A stretch of 64,000 nucleotides of DNA from Bdellovibrio sp. KM01 (GTDB taxonomy: Bacteria; Bdellovibrionota; Bdellovibrionia; Bdellovibrionales; Bdellovibrionaceae), in contig NZ_CP058348.1 of the NCBI RefSeq assembly GCF_013752535.1, positions 1,550,001-1,614,000 on the forward strand. The letters run 5' to 3'. Shown here piece by piece: positions 26,512 through 35,271 of this stretch. The notes beneath the pieces were generated by a model. That model did no database searches. It saw only the letters and a program-made list of their open reading frames with translations, and was not told the origin of the DNA. The stretch's first letter is position 1. Every line of letters begins with the position of its first letter. The translations under genes and the position numbers were made by a program.

Positions 26512-26756
26512 CAAAAAGGGCTTCGACAATCTAGGCCTTCGCCCAACCGGCGGGAGCGAGCCTGCCTTGGTCACCGTGTCCTGCCTCCTGCGCATTCCTC
26601 GACACGCCATCCGGGCTCAACCGTGGCTCGCCTTCGGCGAGTGCGCGCCATCGTGGCGCCCACGGAGGTCGCTGCATGCGCGGGAGGCAGGCCCCAGCGC
26701 CCAAGTCAGTCTCACTCCCGCCGGTTGAACAAGTTCAACCTCGCGAACCCTTTTTG
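26512..26756. repeat. Long palindromic element 2
   Basis: An imperfect palindrome of about 245 bases with nested pairings: CAAAAAGGG (26512-26520) with CCCTTTTTG (26748-26756), CAACCGGCGGGAG (26544-26556) with CTCCCGCCGGTTG (26715-26727), and 26581-26595 with 26676-26690 (14 of 15). The core 26600-26678 matches the core of element 1 (CGACACGCCATCC and ACGGAGGTCGCTGC shared exactly), while the arms are unrelated to those of element 1. Together with 26757-27118 it fills the 640-base gap between ssb and the lipoprotein gene. Confidence 0.9.
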
Positions 26757-26782
26757 TTTGAGAGGCGACATAATTCTTCTTC

Positions 26783-26812
26783 GAAATTGAATCGCAGTAG
26801 CGATTCAATTTC
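26783..26812. repeat. Perfect 13 bp hairpin
   Basis: GAAATTGAATCGC (26783-26795) pairs exactly with GCGATTCAATTTC (26800-26812) around an AGTA loop, in the ssb-lipoprotein gap between palindromic elements 2 and 3. It has no T-run on either strand, so it is not an obvious terminator. Confidence 0.75.
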
Positions 26813-26962
26813 TCATTGCTCCTCGCGCGGTCAGAGAAGGGGAGGAACCACGATTTTAAAGGGGAAAAAGTAAGAATTTTTACTTTGAAGTAGCGAAAGC
26901 CATCTCCCAAGGGAGGCTTAATGACGAAATTCATTTCTAGGATTTTGTGTGAATGATTACTT

Positions 26963-27092
26963 CGGGATTTTCCCTGTGTGGGAGAGCCCTGTGGAGCGAA
27001 CCTCCGGGCCCGCAGGATGCGGTACCCAAGCCCGGCAAGGCCAGGAAGGCCGGGTGAGTGGAAAAGGGCTCTCCCAAACAGGGAAAAGCCCG
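26963..27092. repeat. Long palindromic element 3
   Basis: A 27 bp inverted repeat with two mismatches: 26963-26989 with 27066-27092 (GGGAGAGCCC paired with GGGCTCTCCC). The ~76-base GC-rich core, read on the minus strand, contains CCCGGAGGTTCGCTCC, resembling the ACGGAGGTCGCTGC block of elements 1 and 2. That suggests a diverged, oppositely oriented member of the same family. It lies 26 bases beyond the ssb stop, so it could form the 3' end of the ssb transcript. Confidence 0.75.
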
Positions 27093-27118
27093 TACCGTAA
27101 ACAAAGAACGAAGAAATC

Positions 27119-27559
27119 CTAGAAAGGAATTTCGTCGTTTGAGTTGAAGCTTGGTTCTGGGCCGAAGTCGTTGAAATTGAAATCGTCACCGCCACCCGAG
27201 TTGTTGTTAGAGCGAGAACCAGCCTCGGCACCAGCAGCACCCAAGAATTGAACAGTGTTAGCCACGATTTCAGTCGCGTAGCGTTTTTGTCCTTGTTGGT
27301 CTTCCCATGAGCGAGTTTGAAGTTTACCTTCAACGTAAACTTGGCGACCTTTAGAAAGGTGTTTGCCGCAGATTTCTGCCAATTTGCCCCATACAGTTAC
27401 ACGGTGCCATTCAGTTTTTTCCTGACGTTGACCGTCTTTAACCCATGATTCGCTTGTTGCGATGTTAAGGCGAGCTACAGTGCTCCCACTTCCGATTGCT
27501 TTCACTTCTGGATCAGCACCAAGACGACCTACGATAATAACTTTATTTACTCCAGACAT
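27119..27559 (-). CDS. ssb: Single-stranded DNA-binding protein
   Basis: Binds single-stranded DNA during replication, recombination and repair and recruits partners through its tail. The OB fold covers residues 1-105: [46 protein letters not shown] and [15 protein letters not shown] Gly/Asn/Asp-rich linker leads to the C-terminal tip NSNDEIPF, the acidic partner-binding peptide. Length 146 is standard. GGAGGG precedes the ATG. It is monocistronic on the minus strand, downstream of the gspN end. Confidence 0.97.
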   Translation of the reverse strand: MSGVNKVIIVGRLGADPEVKAIGSGSTVARLNIATSESWVKDGQRQEKTEWHRVTVWGKLAEICGKHLSKGRQVYVEGKLQTRSWEDQQGQKRYATEIVANTVQFLGAAGAEAGSRSNNNSGGGDDFNFNDFGPEPSFNSNDEIPF

Positions 27560-27723
27560 TGTCCCTCCAAAATATTAACCCCTATGGTTTTTTGTCAGAT
27601 CGGGAGCTATGTCAACACTCGACAACTCCCGTATTTTATTTGGATTTGGAGCTGAGCAACATTTAAGCACAGCTCTGTGTCAGCTTAATTCAATAAGAGA
27701 TGGGGAAGTGTTTGGGCTGCGGA

Positions 27724-28689
27724 CTAGCGCGCAGCGCCAAAGCTTGGCGGCATCATAGGATTTGATGCTGAAAGTTTGAACTTATACTGAGCGCCATCGG
27801 CCGTCGGGGACTTGAAGTTATCAATGAAAGTCAGGAACAAGCCGGCTTTGTCTTGAAAACTCTTTTTCGCGCGCAAATCGATATCAAAATTGTAGGCACC
27901 GATCTGTTGTCCGAAAGCGCCGCCACGATTCACGATCGTAAGGCCAATGTCGCCTTTTACAGTGCCTTGAAGCTCATCACCCGGTTTACCAATAGTTCCG
28001 CTCTCGATTACCAGTCTTCCGGCTGCCAGGCGCCCTTTAAGCTCAATAGAGCTTAATTTTAATTCTGGCACAGTCAAAGGACCCATCGGTGTGTTCACGT
28101 TTGCTGGGGGAAGTTCAAACTGATTGATCGTCAGATTAATTTCCACATCAGGTTGCTCTTGGAAAGTTAAGTCTGCCAAAGCAGTTGTTTCTAAGTTCAA
28201 CTGACCTTTTAAAAGCACCGGAAGATTTGCAAATTCACGGATATCATTCAAAGCCACTTTTTTAGCACTCACTTCAATGCGGTGTCTTTCGACGCCATTG
28301 TCGCTGCGGTTGCCTTTACCCATGGAGACATTCACGTCACCTTTTAAAAGACCTTTCGCAGAAACCGATCCATAGGGTTTTTGCTGAATCAAACCCGTGA
28401 TTGACGGAGTGATTACTAATTCCTGAGCAGATATAGCGGGAGTGCGCAGGGACTCAATATAGACGTGATCCATTTGCACACCCGGTTGCGGGAATAAGCT
28501 CATTTTCAAACGGTCGAATTGAACATAGACCGAGTTGTTAGTGACTTTCGCCACCTGTGAAGAAATTAAGTCACTCAAGTCATCAAAAGGGAATAGGACG
28601 AAAAGAAAGATGAAGGCCGAAACCACCATCACAAAGAGTTTTCCCTTGTTTTCTTTAAGCCATTTGAAAAACTTAGAGATATTTTCCAT
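27724..28689 (-). CDS. gspN: Type II secretion system protein GspN
   Basis: Inner-membrane accessory protein at the end of the gsp locus. 321 residues with an N-terminal transmembrane helix (about 18-35, VMVVSAFIFLFVLFPF), then a periplasmic AsmA-like beta-rich region with repeated phrases such as LELVITPSITGL-type strands, LKGDVNVSMGKG and LQGTVKGDIGL. GspN of delta-type bacteria has this layout. Its ATG overlaps the gspM stop by one base. It is the last gene of the gspG-N transcript; 164 bases separate it from ssb. Confidence 0.82.
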   Translation of the reverse strand: MENISKFFKWLKENKGKLFVMVVSAFIFLFVLFPFDDLSDLISSQVAKVTNNSVYVQFDRLKMSLFPQPGVQMDHVYIESLRTPAISAQELVITPSITGLIQQKPYGSVSAKGLLKGDVNVSMGKGNRSDNGVERHRIEVSAKKVALNDIREFANLPVLLKGQLNLETTALADLTFQEQPDVEINLTINQFELPPANVNTPMGPLTVPELKLSSIELKGRLAAGRLVIESGTIGKPGDELQGTVKGDIGLTIVNRGGAFGQQIGAYNFDIDLRAKKSFQDKAGLFLTFIDNFKSPTADGAQYKFKLSASNPMMPPSFGAAR

Positions 28690-29378
28690 TACTCTTCCGA
28701 TTCCGCTCTGGATTTTTTATTGCGATTGAAACCTTTTTTCGGAGTCTCTGGCTCAGCCTGAATCACCGGTGGAGCAGGAACGGCCAAGGCAACGAGCTTA
28801 TAAACCACGTCGAAGTAACGATTGTCTTCACGGTTTGCTGTCATCATCATGTCGCTCATTTTTACGCTGGATGAAATATTGCTGAACTTATAACCCAGAT
28901 CCACAACCTGGCGCAGATTCAATTTTGCCAGTTGAATTTGCAAGCCACCTTCACTCAAATTAGAAGGGATTAAATTTGATCCCATCGTCGTTTGCGTGCC
29001 TTTGATTTGTTCAGGCAAAAGATTCGCTGATTTGATTGTTGAATCAATATTCGCACGAAGCATATCCATAGAGGGGGCCGGGGGAATGGCTGGCACCTCG
29101 GCCGCTTCGCGTGAAACTTTTAAAAGCTCGCGAATCGTCATGCGTTTTCCTTCGAATTCTCCCACAGCTTCCGAAGAGCCGTTGAAATAACCGTAAGGAA
29201 CAGACAGAACCATCAAAGTCACAACGGCAATACCACCATACATCGTCAACTGCTGCATGGCCGGAGTCATGTTTTCATAGCGGTCACGCAATTGGTTGTA
29301 TGTACCACTTTCCTGGATGCGATCCCAAGTGGCGCGAAGTTCAGTTGATAACTTGTCTTTTAAATCATCTAAATTCAT
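28689..29378 (-). CDS. gspM: Type II secretion system GspM-like protein
   Basis: 229 residues with a cytoplasmic N-terminus (~1-45), one transmembrane helix (~47-65, YGGIAVVTLMVLSVPYGYF), a periplasmic domain of about 130 residues and a Lys-rich tail (KKGFNRNKKSRAESEE). GspM forms the inner-membrane platform with GspL. Sequence identity to classical GspM is not obvious; the call rests on topology, size and position between gspL and gspN. It overlaps gspL by 4 bases and gspN by 1 base. Confidence 0.75.
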   Translation of the reverse strand: MNLDDLKDKLSTELRATWDRIQESGTYNQLRDRYENMTPAMQQLTMYGGIAVVTLMVLSVPYGYFNGSSEAVGEFEGKRMTIRELLKVSREAAEVPAIPPAPSMDMLRANIDSTIKSANLLPEQIKGTQTTMGSNLIPSNLSEGGLQIQLAKLNLRQVVDLGYKFSNISSSVKMSDMMMTANREDNRYFDVVYKLVALAVPAPPVIQAEPETPKKGFNRNKKSRAESEE

Positions 29379-31060
29379 CTCGTCACCTTCTGAATACCGC
29401 GGTCTACGTTAAAGCTAAAGGAGAAGGCCTGGCGTCCTGGGAGTGCTCCCAGGGTCGGCGTTTGGCTTTTAATTTGTCCATCGGCTGTGATGTTGGATAG
29501 AGACTTTTGCAACAGGCTTAATTGTTGGGGATTGTTCACGTACCCTTCAAGAACGACATGAGCATCCTTGATGTTGAAAGTGCGCACATCCAGCGTGACT
29601 GCATTTTTAGCAGGAGCGGCATCCGTGACTTTCTTCATGATATCCAGGGCGGAGTTCATATTCGCCACACTTGCCAACGTTTTTAAATCAGAGGCACGTT
29701 TTTTATTGTCGCGGATGTATTTTTTGATTCCCGCTTCAGAGGCATTTTTACCTTTAAGGTTTGCCACGTTCTTAGCTTGAGTCTTCAAAACTTCCTGAGA
29801 ACGTTCCGCCAAACTTAACGCGAAATCTTCACGCAAGTATGAGTATACGAAAAGCACCAGCAACGCTGCCGTCGCAAGTTTCGCTGTATGGCCCCATTTT
29901 TCCCAAATCACTTTGAACTGGTGATTTTGACGGGCGAATTCACCGCGAAGGAAATTGATTGGGGGATTGCGGGGTTTCTTGAAGCCTTCAATCGCAAGAC
30001 CAATTGCCACGCCCAATTTTGCGGAATTTGCTTGCGAACGTTCGAAAGCCACATTTGGAATAGTATCCAGAATAGCCAGGCGATTCGCCGGAATTTCCAG
30101 TGCTTGAGTCATAAAAGGACCCAAGTTTTGAATTTGCGAAGTGCCGCCGGTCAAACCGATGTTCATGATTTCAACGTTGAACTCGGATTTGATTTCTAGA
30201 ATGGAAAGTTGCAGGTCGCGAGTCATCTCGCGAACACATTTGGCAATCGTCTCTGAGAACGTCACTTGGTCAAACGTAGCACCTTGTTTGTTCGTCAGAA
30301 TAAAGGCTTTTGTTTGTAGTTCGCGCAAAGCCTCGACGTAAGGAATTTCATACTTCTTAGCGATGGCTTCAGCGATATTTTTTCCACCCCATAGCAAAGA
30401 GCGGATGCCAATCACAGAGCTTCCCTCGACGGCACATACCAACGTGCGCGTGTGGCCGATGTTCAATACCAGACGGATATGACGAAGAGGTTTATATTCC
30501 GAGATGTCATAGTTTTGCGGATTGCTGATTTGAGACGGTGGGGCTTCATTCCAGCGCTCAAAAATATTGCTGAAAGCGGCGCCCTCTGTGGAAATCAAAT
30601 AGGGTTCAACGCCGATGTCTTTGGCACGATCTACCAGATTTTGTACGTGCACTTTGGGGGCTGCACAGGCCAAGACTTCAGCACCTCCGCCAACGGTGCG
30701 GATGATTTTTGCATCAAAGACCGCATTGTCAGAGGAGAAGGGAAGATCTTCCTCAAGTTCAAAAGCCAAGCTTTTAAAAATCTTAATACGATCACTGAAG
30801 GGGAAAAACTTGTTGCGAACGGCTACGCGATCCTGGCGAAGGCCAAGGATGAAGCGGGTTTGCGAGTGATCATAGCGGGGAAGTAGGTCACGAAGATATT
30901 CGATGATCTCCAACTCGGAATCACTCTGAGGATTTGTGCTGAGAACATGCTCAAAGAACTGAACGACTTGAAAGCCCTTCGTCGTTGATTGCATTTCGAC
31001 AACTTTAATACTGCTTGACCCGATGTCGATACCAAGTGATTTCAAAGACCGTTCCTCCAT
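29375..31060 (-). CDS. gspL: Type II secretion system protein GspL (PilM-like)
   Basis: Inner-membrane platform protein that docks the GspE ATPase. 561 residues: a cytoplasmic actin-like domain opens with SLGIDIGSSSIKVVEMQ, the phosphate-1 motif also seen in PilM, with further motifs RLVLNIGHTRTLV and IMNIGLTGGTSQIQNLG (~305-325). A transmembrane helix lies near 395-412 (AALLVLFVYSYL), followed by a periplasmic coiled region and a ferredoxin-like C-terminus. The intact ASKHA motifs make it closer to PilM than many GspL proteins. It lies 79 bases beyond gspK. Confidence 0.87.
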   Translation of the reverse strand: MEERSLKSLGIDIGSSSIKVVEMQSTTKGFQVVQFFEHVLSTNPQSDSELEIIEYLRDLLPRYDHSQTRFILGLRQDRVAVRNKFFPFSDRIKIFKSLAFELEEDLPFSSDNAVFDAKIIRTVGGGAEVLACAAPKVHVQNLVDRAKDIGVEPYLISTEGAAFSNIFERWNEAPPSQISNPQNYDISEYKPLRHIRLVLNIGHTRTLVCAVEGSSVIGIRSLLWGGKNIAEAIAKKYEIPYVEALRELQTKAFILTNKQGATFDQVTFSETIAKCVREMTRDLQLSILEIKSEFNVEIMNIGLTGGTSQIQNLGPFMTQALEIPANRLAILDTIPNVAFERSQANSAKLGVAIGLAIEGFKKPRNPPINFLRGEFARQNHQFKVIWEKWGHTAKLATAALLVLFVYSYLREDFALSLAERSQEVLKTQAKNVANLKGKNASEAGIKKYIRDNKKRASDLKTLASVANMNSALDIMKKVTDAAPAKNAVTLDVRTFNIKDAHVVLEGYVNNPQQLSLLQKSLSNITADGQIKSQTPTLGALPGRQAFSFSFNVDRGIQKVTR

Positions 31061-31139
31061 GAACGAGATATTGGTCTAAGTATATGTTGCCTTTGGACTT
31101 AAGTAAAATCTTTCCTCAGTCGAGGGACTCGACTAAGGG

Positions 31140-32399
31140 CTATCTTTCTGACCAATAAACGATGCGGGGAGGACCCTTGGAGATGGCATCGGCTTTTTGT
31201 TGTTGGTTGCCACTTTGATTGCCAGGCTGCTGACCGATCTGTCCTTTATTTTGGTTGGCAGGATCATTCGGGTCATTGGCATTCGGGTTTTGGGCCTTTT
31301 TGTCTTTATCCACGTAGTCTTTGATTTTCGCGACAGTCTTGTTGAAGTCCATCGTAATAACCGTAATCTCGCTCGTTGAACGAGCGAACTCACCCGTGCT
31401 GCGGATGCGGAAGTTAAAGACGGAATCAAATACTAAAGGAATTTCGTCGGTTTTACCTTCCAGACGGGCATTTTTAGACTGCACGAAGTTCCAAAAGTCA
31501 GCGGCATCTTTGAACGGACCACCTTGGTTCTTGTCATCACGGCGTTTGATAATTTCCGTCACAACTTCTTCAGTCATGCCTGGATCCAAAGATTTCAAAA
31601 CCTCTTTGCTTGCGATGTTGGGATTGATGCCCTTCATGCCGTAAATCGTGATACGGGGCTCAATGAGTTCAAACAGGTCATCCGTCATCTCGGGAACGAA
31701 ATGCAGTTCTGAAAGAGTGCGGAAGGCGCGATTCGGTGGGAAATAGTCTGATTGCGCTTCGGAATTCAAATTCGCGTAGTTCGCGCGCTTATCGCCACCA
31801 TTCGCAGACGTGGCTTTGTCACTCATATAGTCGGCGATGTTGTTGATGATTTTTTCAAAATTTGTATTTGAATGTTCGCGACCCCAGGCTTCATCTTCCT
31901 TCATTTTTTGTTGGAAGATATTTAGAAGCTGTTGCTTTGTTACCTTACGCAAAGTTTCAGAGGGGGAGGTCAGGTCATTGATGTCGATCTTGGAGCCTTC
32001 GTCTTCAATCGTCGTGATGTAACTTGCGTCCATCGCGGATTCTTTGGTCAATTTCTTAAAGGCGTCTTTATCGATGGCCGTGAGTTCATCAGGAACCGGC
32101 AATGGCCAGGCAAACGGGAATTGCCAGATCATATTTAATAAAGGACTGTTGCTGCCAAGCTGTGCGCCAAACTTGCTTTGGGCCTGCTGATAGATTTTCA
32201 CACGCAAAAGTGCCAACTGCATTCCGGATTTCGCGGCATAATAAGCTTTGATACGATTTAAGCCCGCAGAGTTCACTTCGTACTCGATACGCGTTTCAGA
32301 CACCAGTTCCGTCGCAAAGTACATAATGAACATTAAGCAGGCAGTGACCACGATCAAAGCCATGCCGCGTCTGTTGCGAAGGGGTTTAAAAATATTCAT
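31140..32399 (-). CDS. gspK: Type II secretion minor pseudopilin GspK
   Basis: Large pseudopilin that caps the pseudopilus tip with GspI and GspJ. 419 residues. The prepilin leader ends at RRG with MALIVVTACLMFIMYFATELV forming the N-terminal helix. As is usual for GspK, residue +5 after the Gly is not Glu. The globular part includes DEGSKIDINDLTS (~115) and a helix-hairpin-helix-like stretch MKGINPNIASKEVLKSLDPG. The C-terminal ~50 residues are Asn/Gln/Pro-rich low complexity (NPNANDPNDPANQNKGQIG), unusual for the family. Overlaps gspJ by one base. Confidence 0.9.
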   Translation of the reverse strand: MNIFKPLRNRRGMALIVVTACLMFIMYFATELVSETRIEYEVNSAGLNRIKAYYAAKSGMQLALLRVKIYQQAQSKFGAQLGSNSPLLNMIWQFPFAWPLPVPDELTAIDKDAFKKLTKESAMDASYITTIEDEGSKIDINDLTSPSETLRKVTKQQLLNIFQQKMKEDEAWGREHSNTNFEKIINNIADYMSDKATSANGGDKRANYANLNSEAQSDYFPPNRAFRTLSELHFVPEMTDDLFELIEPRITIYGMKGINPNIASKEVLKSLDPGMTEEVVTEIIKRRDDKNQGGPFKDAADFWNFVQSKNARLEGKTDEIPLVFDSVFNFRIRSTGEFARSTSEITVITMDFNKTVAKIKDYVDKDKKAQNPNANDPNDPANQNKGQIGQQPGNQSGNQQQKADAISKGPPRIVYWSER

Positions 32400-33289
32400 T
32401 ATTGAAACCCTCCCGGTTGTTGCTGACCTTGTTGCTGTTGACCTTGCTGAGTTGCTTGACCCGTTGAAGAGTCATCAGGATTGTTTGTGAAGTGTATTGG
32501 AACGATCACTTGCATCGAGTACTTGCGATCTTTGCCGCCGGTTTTTTTAGTCACGGTGACAGAGAGCTCCACCGCTTGAGGAAATTTTCCTTTGGTCGCG
32601 CCGTCACCAGCTTGATCAGTTCTCCAGTCAGTGACCCAATCCTGTTTTCCCTTACCCATATAGCGGAATTTAAACTCGGTGACGTTTTCAAGCAGAACCG
32701 TTTCCGTTCCACCTTTCGTAACATCCAAATCCACCCAAGGGGAAGACCTGCGCCACACGCATTTGGAAGTGCCGCCATTTGGATCCAAGCTTTTGCATTC
32801 TTTTAGTTCGTAACCGACTTCGATAAAGTCTGCTTGCTGGGTGTTACGAACCGTGCGGGCATTATTCATAGTCACAAAATTCAAAGTTTCAGCATTGCCG
32901 ATAAATTGAGTTTCTGGATCTTTGCGCGGAACTTCGCGATTTTGTTGTTGCTGTTGAAAAGCGCTGGGCTGCTGGCCCATATTTGGATTCACAAATCCGG
33001 GTTGACCCAAGCCTGGGTTTAATTGTCCTTGGTTCTGATTGCTTTTTTTGGCCAGAAGTTCCGCGATTTCTTTTTCGACATCGCGATAGTGATAGGCCAT
33101 GTTGATGTCTTTTTGAATCAAACGAACGGCATCACGCAGGTGAGACACTTCGTCGATCTGAGTCGTCACCTTGGTTTTCATTTTAATACTTTGCTGAATG
33201 GATTGCGCCACCAGGATGATCATCACGCTCAAGATCGAGATCGTGATCATCATTTCAATCAAAGTAAAACCGCGGTTTAACTTTTTCAT
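32399..33289 (-). CDS. gspJ: Type II secretion minor pseudopilin GspJ
   Basis: Pseudopilin tip component. 296 residues with a type IV prepilin signal (LNRG, then FTLIEMMITISILSVMIILV, Glu at +5) followed by the long N-terminal helix. Two low-complexity Gln/Asn/Pro stretches are present, one at ~95-120 and a Gln/Gly-rich C-terminal tail (~275-296), making it longer than typical ~200-residue GspJ. Starts and stops overlap gspI and gspK by single bases, indicating one transcript. Confidence 0.88.
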   Translation of the reverse strand: MKKLNRGFTLIEMMITISILSVMIILVAQSIQQSIKMKTKVTTQIDEVSHLRDAVRLIQKDINMAYHYRDVEKEIAELLAKKSNQNQGQLNPGLGQPGFVNPNMGQQPSAFQQQQQNREVPRKDPETQFIGNAETLNFVTMNNARTVRNTQQADFIEVGYELKECKSLDPNGGTSKCVWRRSSPWVDLDVTKGGTETVLLENVTEFKFRYMGKGKQDWVTDWRTDQAGDGATKGKFPQAVELSVTVTKKTGGKDRKYSMQVIVPIHFTNNPDDSSTGQATQQGQQQQGQQQPGGFQ

Positions 33290-33798
33290 TATTGACCGGC
33301 CCCACCAGGAACTCCTGGCATTGGAATTTCACGGTCATAATCGACGAAGTATTGAGTGGCAGAAAAATTCATCGGTTTTTTGCCACCTTTATAAAACACA
33401 GTTACTTTGACTTCTTTGATGGATTTTGAAAGATGCTGAGTCAGTGTCTTCATGAGGGTCAGTGACATTTCATCAGCCCCACCATCACGGGCAGTTAAGG
33501 TTGAGGAGATATCAGGGACTTCAAATTCTTTGGATTCCATTTTCCACGAGTACTGGGGAAATTCGGAACCAAAATCGTCTTCTTTTTCTTCAGGAATAGA
33601 ATCTAAGGATTTGCCGGTGTATTCGATTTCGATCTCCGCCATTTTACGCTCAAGGAGGGCGGTGACTTCGGTTGCGAACTGCGCTTTACGCACGAACATA
33701 AAGCTTCCGCCCCAGGAGTTCGCTAACAGAACCAAACCTGAAGAAAGGATGACCAGTGCAAGCACGGTCTCGATCAATGTGAAGCCTTTATTTTTCAC
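33289..33798 (-). CDS. gspI: Type II secretion minor pseudopilin GspI
   Basis: Minor pseudopilin that starts pseudopilus assembly with GspJ and GspK. 169 residues, with prepilin motif KNKG then FTLIETVLALVILSSGLVLL (Glu at +5). KMAEIEIEYTG in the first helix-strand region and PMNFSATQYFVDYDRE near the C-terminus follow. It is somewhat longer than the usual ~120-130 residues. It overlaps gspH by 4 bases and gspJ by 1. Confidence 0.87.
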   Translation of the reverse strand: MKNKGFTLIETVLALVILSSGLVLLANSWGGSFMFVRKAQFATEVTALLERKMAEIEIEYTGKSLDSIPEEKEDDFGSEFPQYSWKMESKEFEVPDISSTLTARDGGADEMSLTLMKTLTQHLSKSIKEVKVTVFYKGGKKPMNFSATQYFVDYDREIPMPGVPGGAGQ

Positions 33799-34391
33799 CG
33801 CTGAATATCCTTTAACGATTGAGCTTTCTCTATGATATCAGCTTGACCCGTTAAAGGATTAAAAACAAGTGTCCAAACTAAATTATTTCCGCCGGAAATC
33901 TGCACAGCAGCGGCTTCAACAAAGCCTTCGGCGAAAAAGTGAATGTAAGCGGCACCCGTCGTAATGGGTTCCTTGGCAGAGGAAGTTTCAACTTGAGTGA
34001 AACGGAATCCATCGGGAAGGTGAGCTTCCTTTTTTAAGACAGAAGTATCTATCGCATACTTAGGCGGTGGAGCTTCATCGTCTTTAGATTTATTCTTTTG
34101 TCTTTCGCGCTCTTTTTCCGCGGCATCAGGATCGACGGGCAAAGGACCATTGGCTCTTTCGACCCAATAAGTGCCGGCGTTGTCGCCATCCAGATTTAAA
34201 ACCAAGCGGTAAGTGGAATTATAGATCCGTGCTTTGTTGCGCACGGTTTTAGTCAGAGACATGAATTGACGAGTTGTCGCTCTGATATTGGTCTGTTTCT
34301 TAAACAGACGAGGGGCTCCGATAACAACCAATCCAGCGATAATTGCTAGAACGATCATCACCTCAATGAGGGTGAAGCCCCTGCGATTCAC
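33795..34391 (-). CDS. gspH: Type II secretion minor pseudopilin GspH
   Basis: Minor pseudopilin linking the tip complex to the GspG shaft. 198 residues; prepilin motif NRRG then FTLIEVMIVLAIIAGLVVIG with Glu +5. A highly charged insert (EKERERQKNKSKDDEAPP, ~90-110) interrupts the globular domain and may be surface-exposed. It starts 2 bases after the gspG stop and overlaps gspI by 4 bases. Confidence 0.86.
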   Translation of the reverse strand: MNRRGFTLIEVMIVLAIIAGLVVIGAPRLFKKQTNIRATTRQFMSLTKTVRNKARIYNSTYRLVLNLDGDNAGTYWVERANGPLPVDPDAAEKERERQKNKSKDDEAPPPKYAIDTSVLKKEAHLPDGFRFTQVETSSAKEPITTGAAYIHFFAEGFVEAAAVQISGGNNLVWTLVFNPLTGQADIIEKAQSLKDIQR

Positions 34392-34393
34392 GA

Positions 34394-34798
34394 TTAGTTC
34401 AAATCTTCCAACGTGATGTCAGTGTCGTAACCAGAGCCGCCTTCGCGACCATCTTTACCCAAAGACTTCAAGTGGTATTCGCCACCGTTGACTTCGTAAA
34501 CATATTCGTGATCCCAACGATCTTTGATAACTTTGATGTAGGGTTCTGGGCCCCAGTTGCTGCAATTAGGATCAGCCTTCGTTAGACCTTCTAACGTTTG
34601 CGGATATTTGTTGCAATCTGTGTAGTACATTTGCAAAGCGTTGGAAAGCTGACCCATATGGATCTTAGTTTCTTTTACTTTTGCTTTATCTGTAGCACCT
34701 TGCATACGAGGAAGAAGAAGAGCTGAGATACCGGCGATGATAGCAAGTACGATCATGATCTCGATCAAAGTCATACCCTTGCGATTGCTAATGAACAT
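34394..34798 (-). CDS. gspG: Type II secretion major pseudopilin GspG
   Basis: Main subunit of the periplasmic pseudopilus that pushes substrates through the secretin. 134 residues, with prepilin signal SNRKG then MTLIEIMIVLAIIAGISALL. The calcium-binding globular domain shows CNKYPQTLEGLTK, WGPEPYIKVIKDRWDHEYVYEV and SLGKDGREGGSGYDTDI, all typical of GspG. AAGGAG lies 8 bases upstream of the ATG and a good promoter precedes it (34825-34852). It therefore leads its own gspGHIJKLMN transcript, separate from gspCDEF. Confidence 0.96.
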   Translation of the reverse strand: MFISNRKGMTLIEIMIVLAIIAGISALLLPRMQGATDKAKVKETKIHMGQLSNALQMYYTDCNKYPQTLEGLTKADPNCSNWGPEPYIKVIKDRWDHEYVYEVNGGEYHLKSLGKDGREGGSGYDTDITLEDLN

Positions 34799-34824
34799 TC
34801 GAAACTCCTTGTTAACAGTTAGAA

Positions 34825-34852
34825 ATCATAACAGAAACCGGTATCACGGTAA
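34825..34852 (-). promoter_or_regulatory. Predicted sigma70-type promoter for gspG
   Basis: On the minus strand TTACCG (34852-34847) is followed after 16 bases by TATGAT (34830-34825), and AAGGAG (34810-34805) lies upstream of the gspG ATG. The -35 box is 15 bases from the outer arm of palindromic element 4. Confidence 0.6.
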
Positions 34853-34867
34853 AGCTTCGGTTCTGAC

Positions 34868-35119
34868 TTGGCACATTCTTTTGTCTTGTTGTCTTACAGG
34901 GGTTCGGTCCTCCGTTTGGTGTTGGGGAGGAAGGCTCGCTTACCTCGGACACATCCTCGCTCGTTTTTTCTTTTTGGTTATTTGGATTTGGTGTGGCTCG
35001 ATTTTTGTTTGGTGGCTTCGTGTGTTTCAGAATGGCCTGCGGAACTCGGACGCGAGCCTTCCTCCCCAACACCAAACGGAGAAGAAGTGCTGAGGCAACA
35101 AGACAAAAGAATGTGCCAA
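34868..35119. repeat. Long palindromic element 4 between gspF and gspG
   Basis: Two perfect nested inverted repeats: an outer 22 bp pair (34870-34891 with 35096-35117) and an inner 30 bp pair (34910-34939 with 35052-35081), separated by unpaired segments of 18 and 14 bases. The 112-base centre is T-rich on the plus strand. CTCGGACACATCCTCGCTC just inside the left arm resembles the core start of elements 1 and 2, so it may be a diverged relative. This element occupies most of the 542-base gspF-gspG gap. Confidence 0.9.
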
Positions 35120-35248
35120 TTCGGAATCGAAACAACAAGATACGACTTTTTGTTAAATTCCACTTTAACTCGTGTTCGAAGTCCGATGAGCTGAAGAAGG
35201 CAGGAGCTTGAAGTTTCTCTTTAACTTTTGTGATCAGCCCTGCGAACG

Positions 35249-35271
35249 AAAAAAGGGACCTTACGGTCCCT
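35249..35271 (-). terminator. Intrinsic terminator downstream of gspF
   Basis: On the minus strand AGGGACC-GTAA-GGTCCC is followed directly by a run of six T's (complement of 35249-35254). The stem is a perfect 6-7 bp with a GNRA-like loop. It lies 70 bases after the gspF stop and would end the gspCDEF transcript before the palindromic element. Confidence 0.85.

Noticed and set aside
26478-26610. N-terminal extension of the 26053 lipoprotein gene to an ATG at 26610
   Set aside because: It would translate the arm of palindromic element 2 and place 44 residues before a clear lipoprotein signal; ATG 26478 explains the signal.
26617-27333. 238-residue minus-strand frame
   Set aside because: It overlaps ssb in another frame and passes through palindromic elements 2 and 3; composition looks non-coding.
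34812-35211. Several 60-118-residue frames in the gspF-gspG gap
   Set aside because: They arise from the inverted repeat, appear on both strands and have no starts with ribosome sites.
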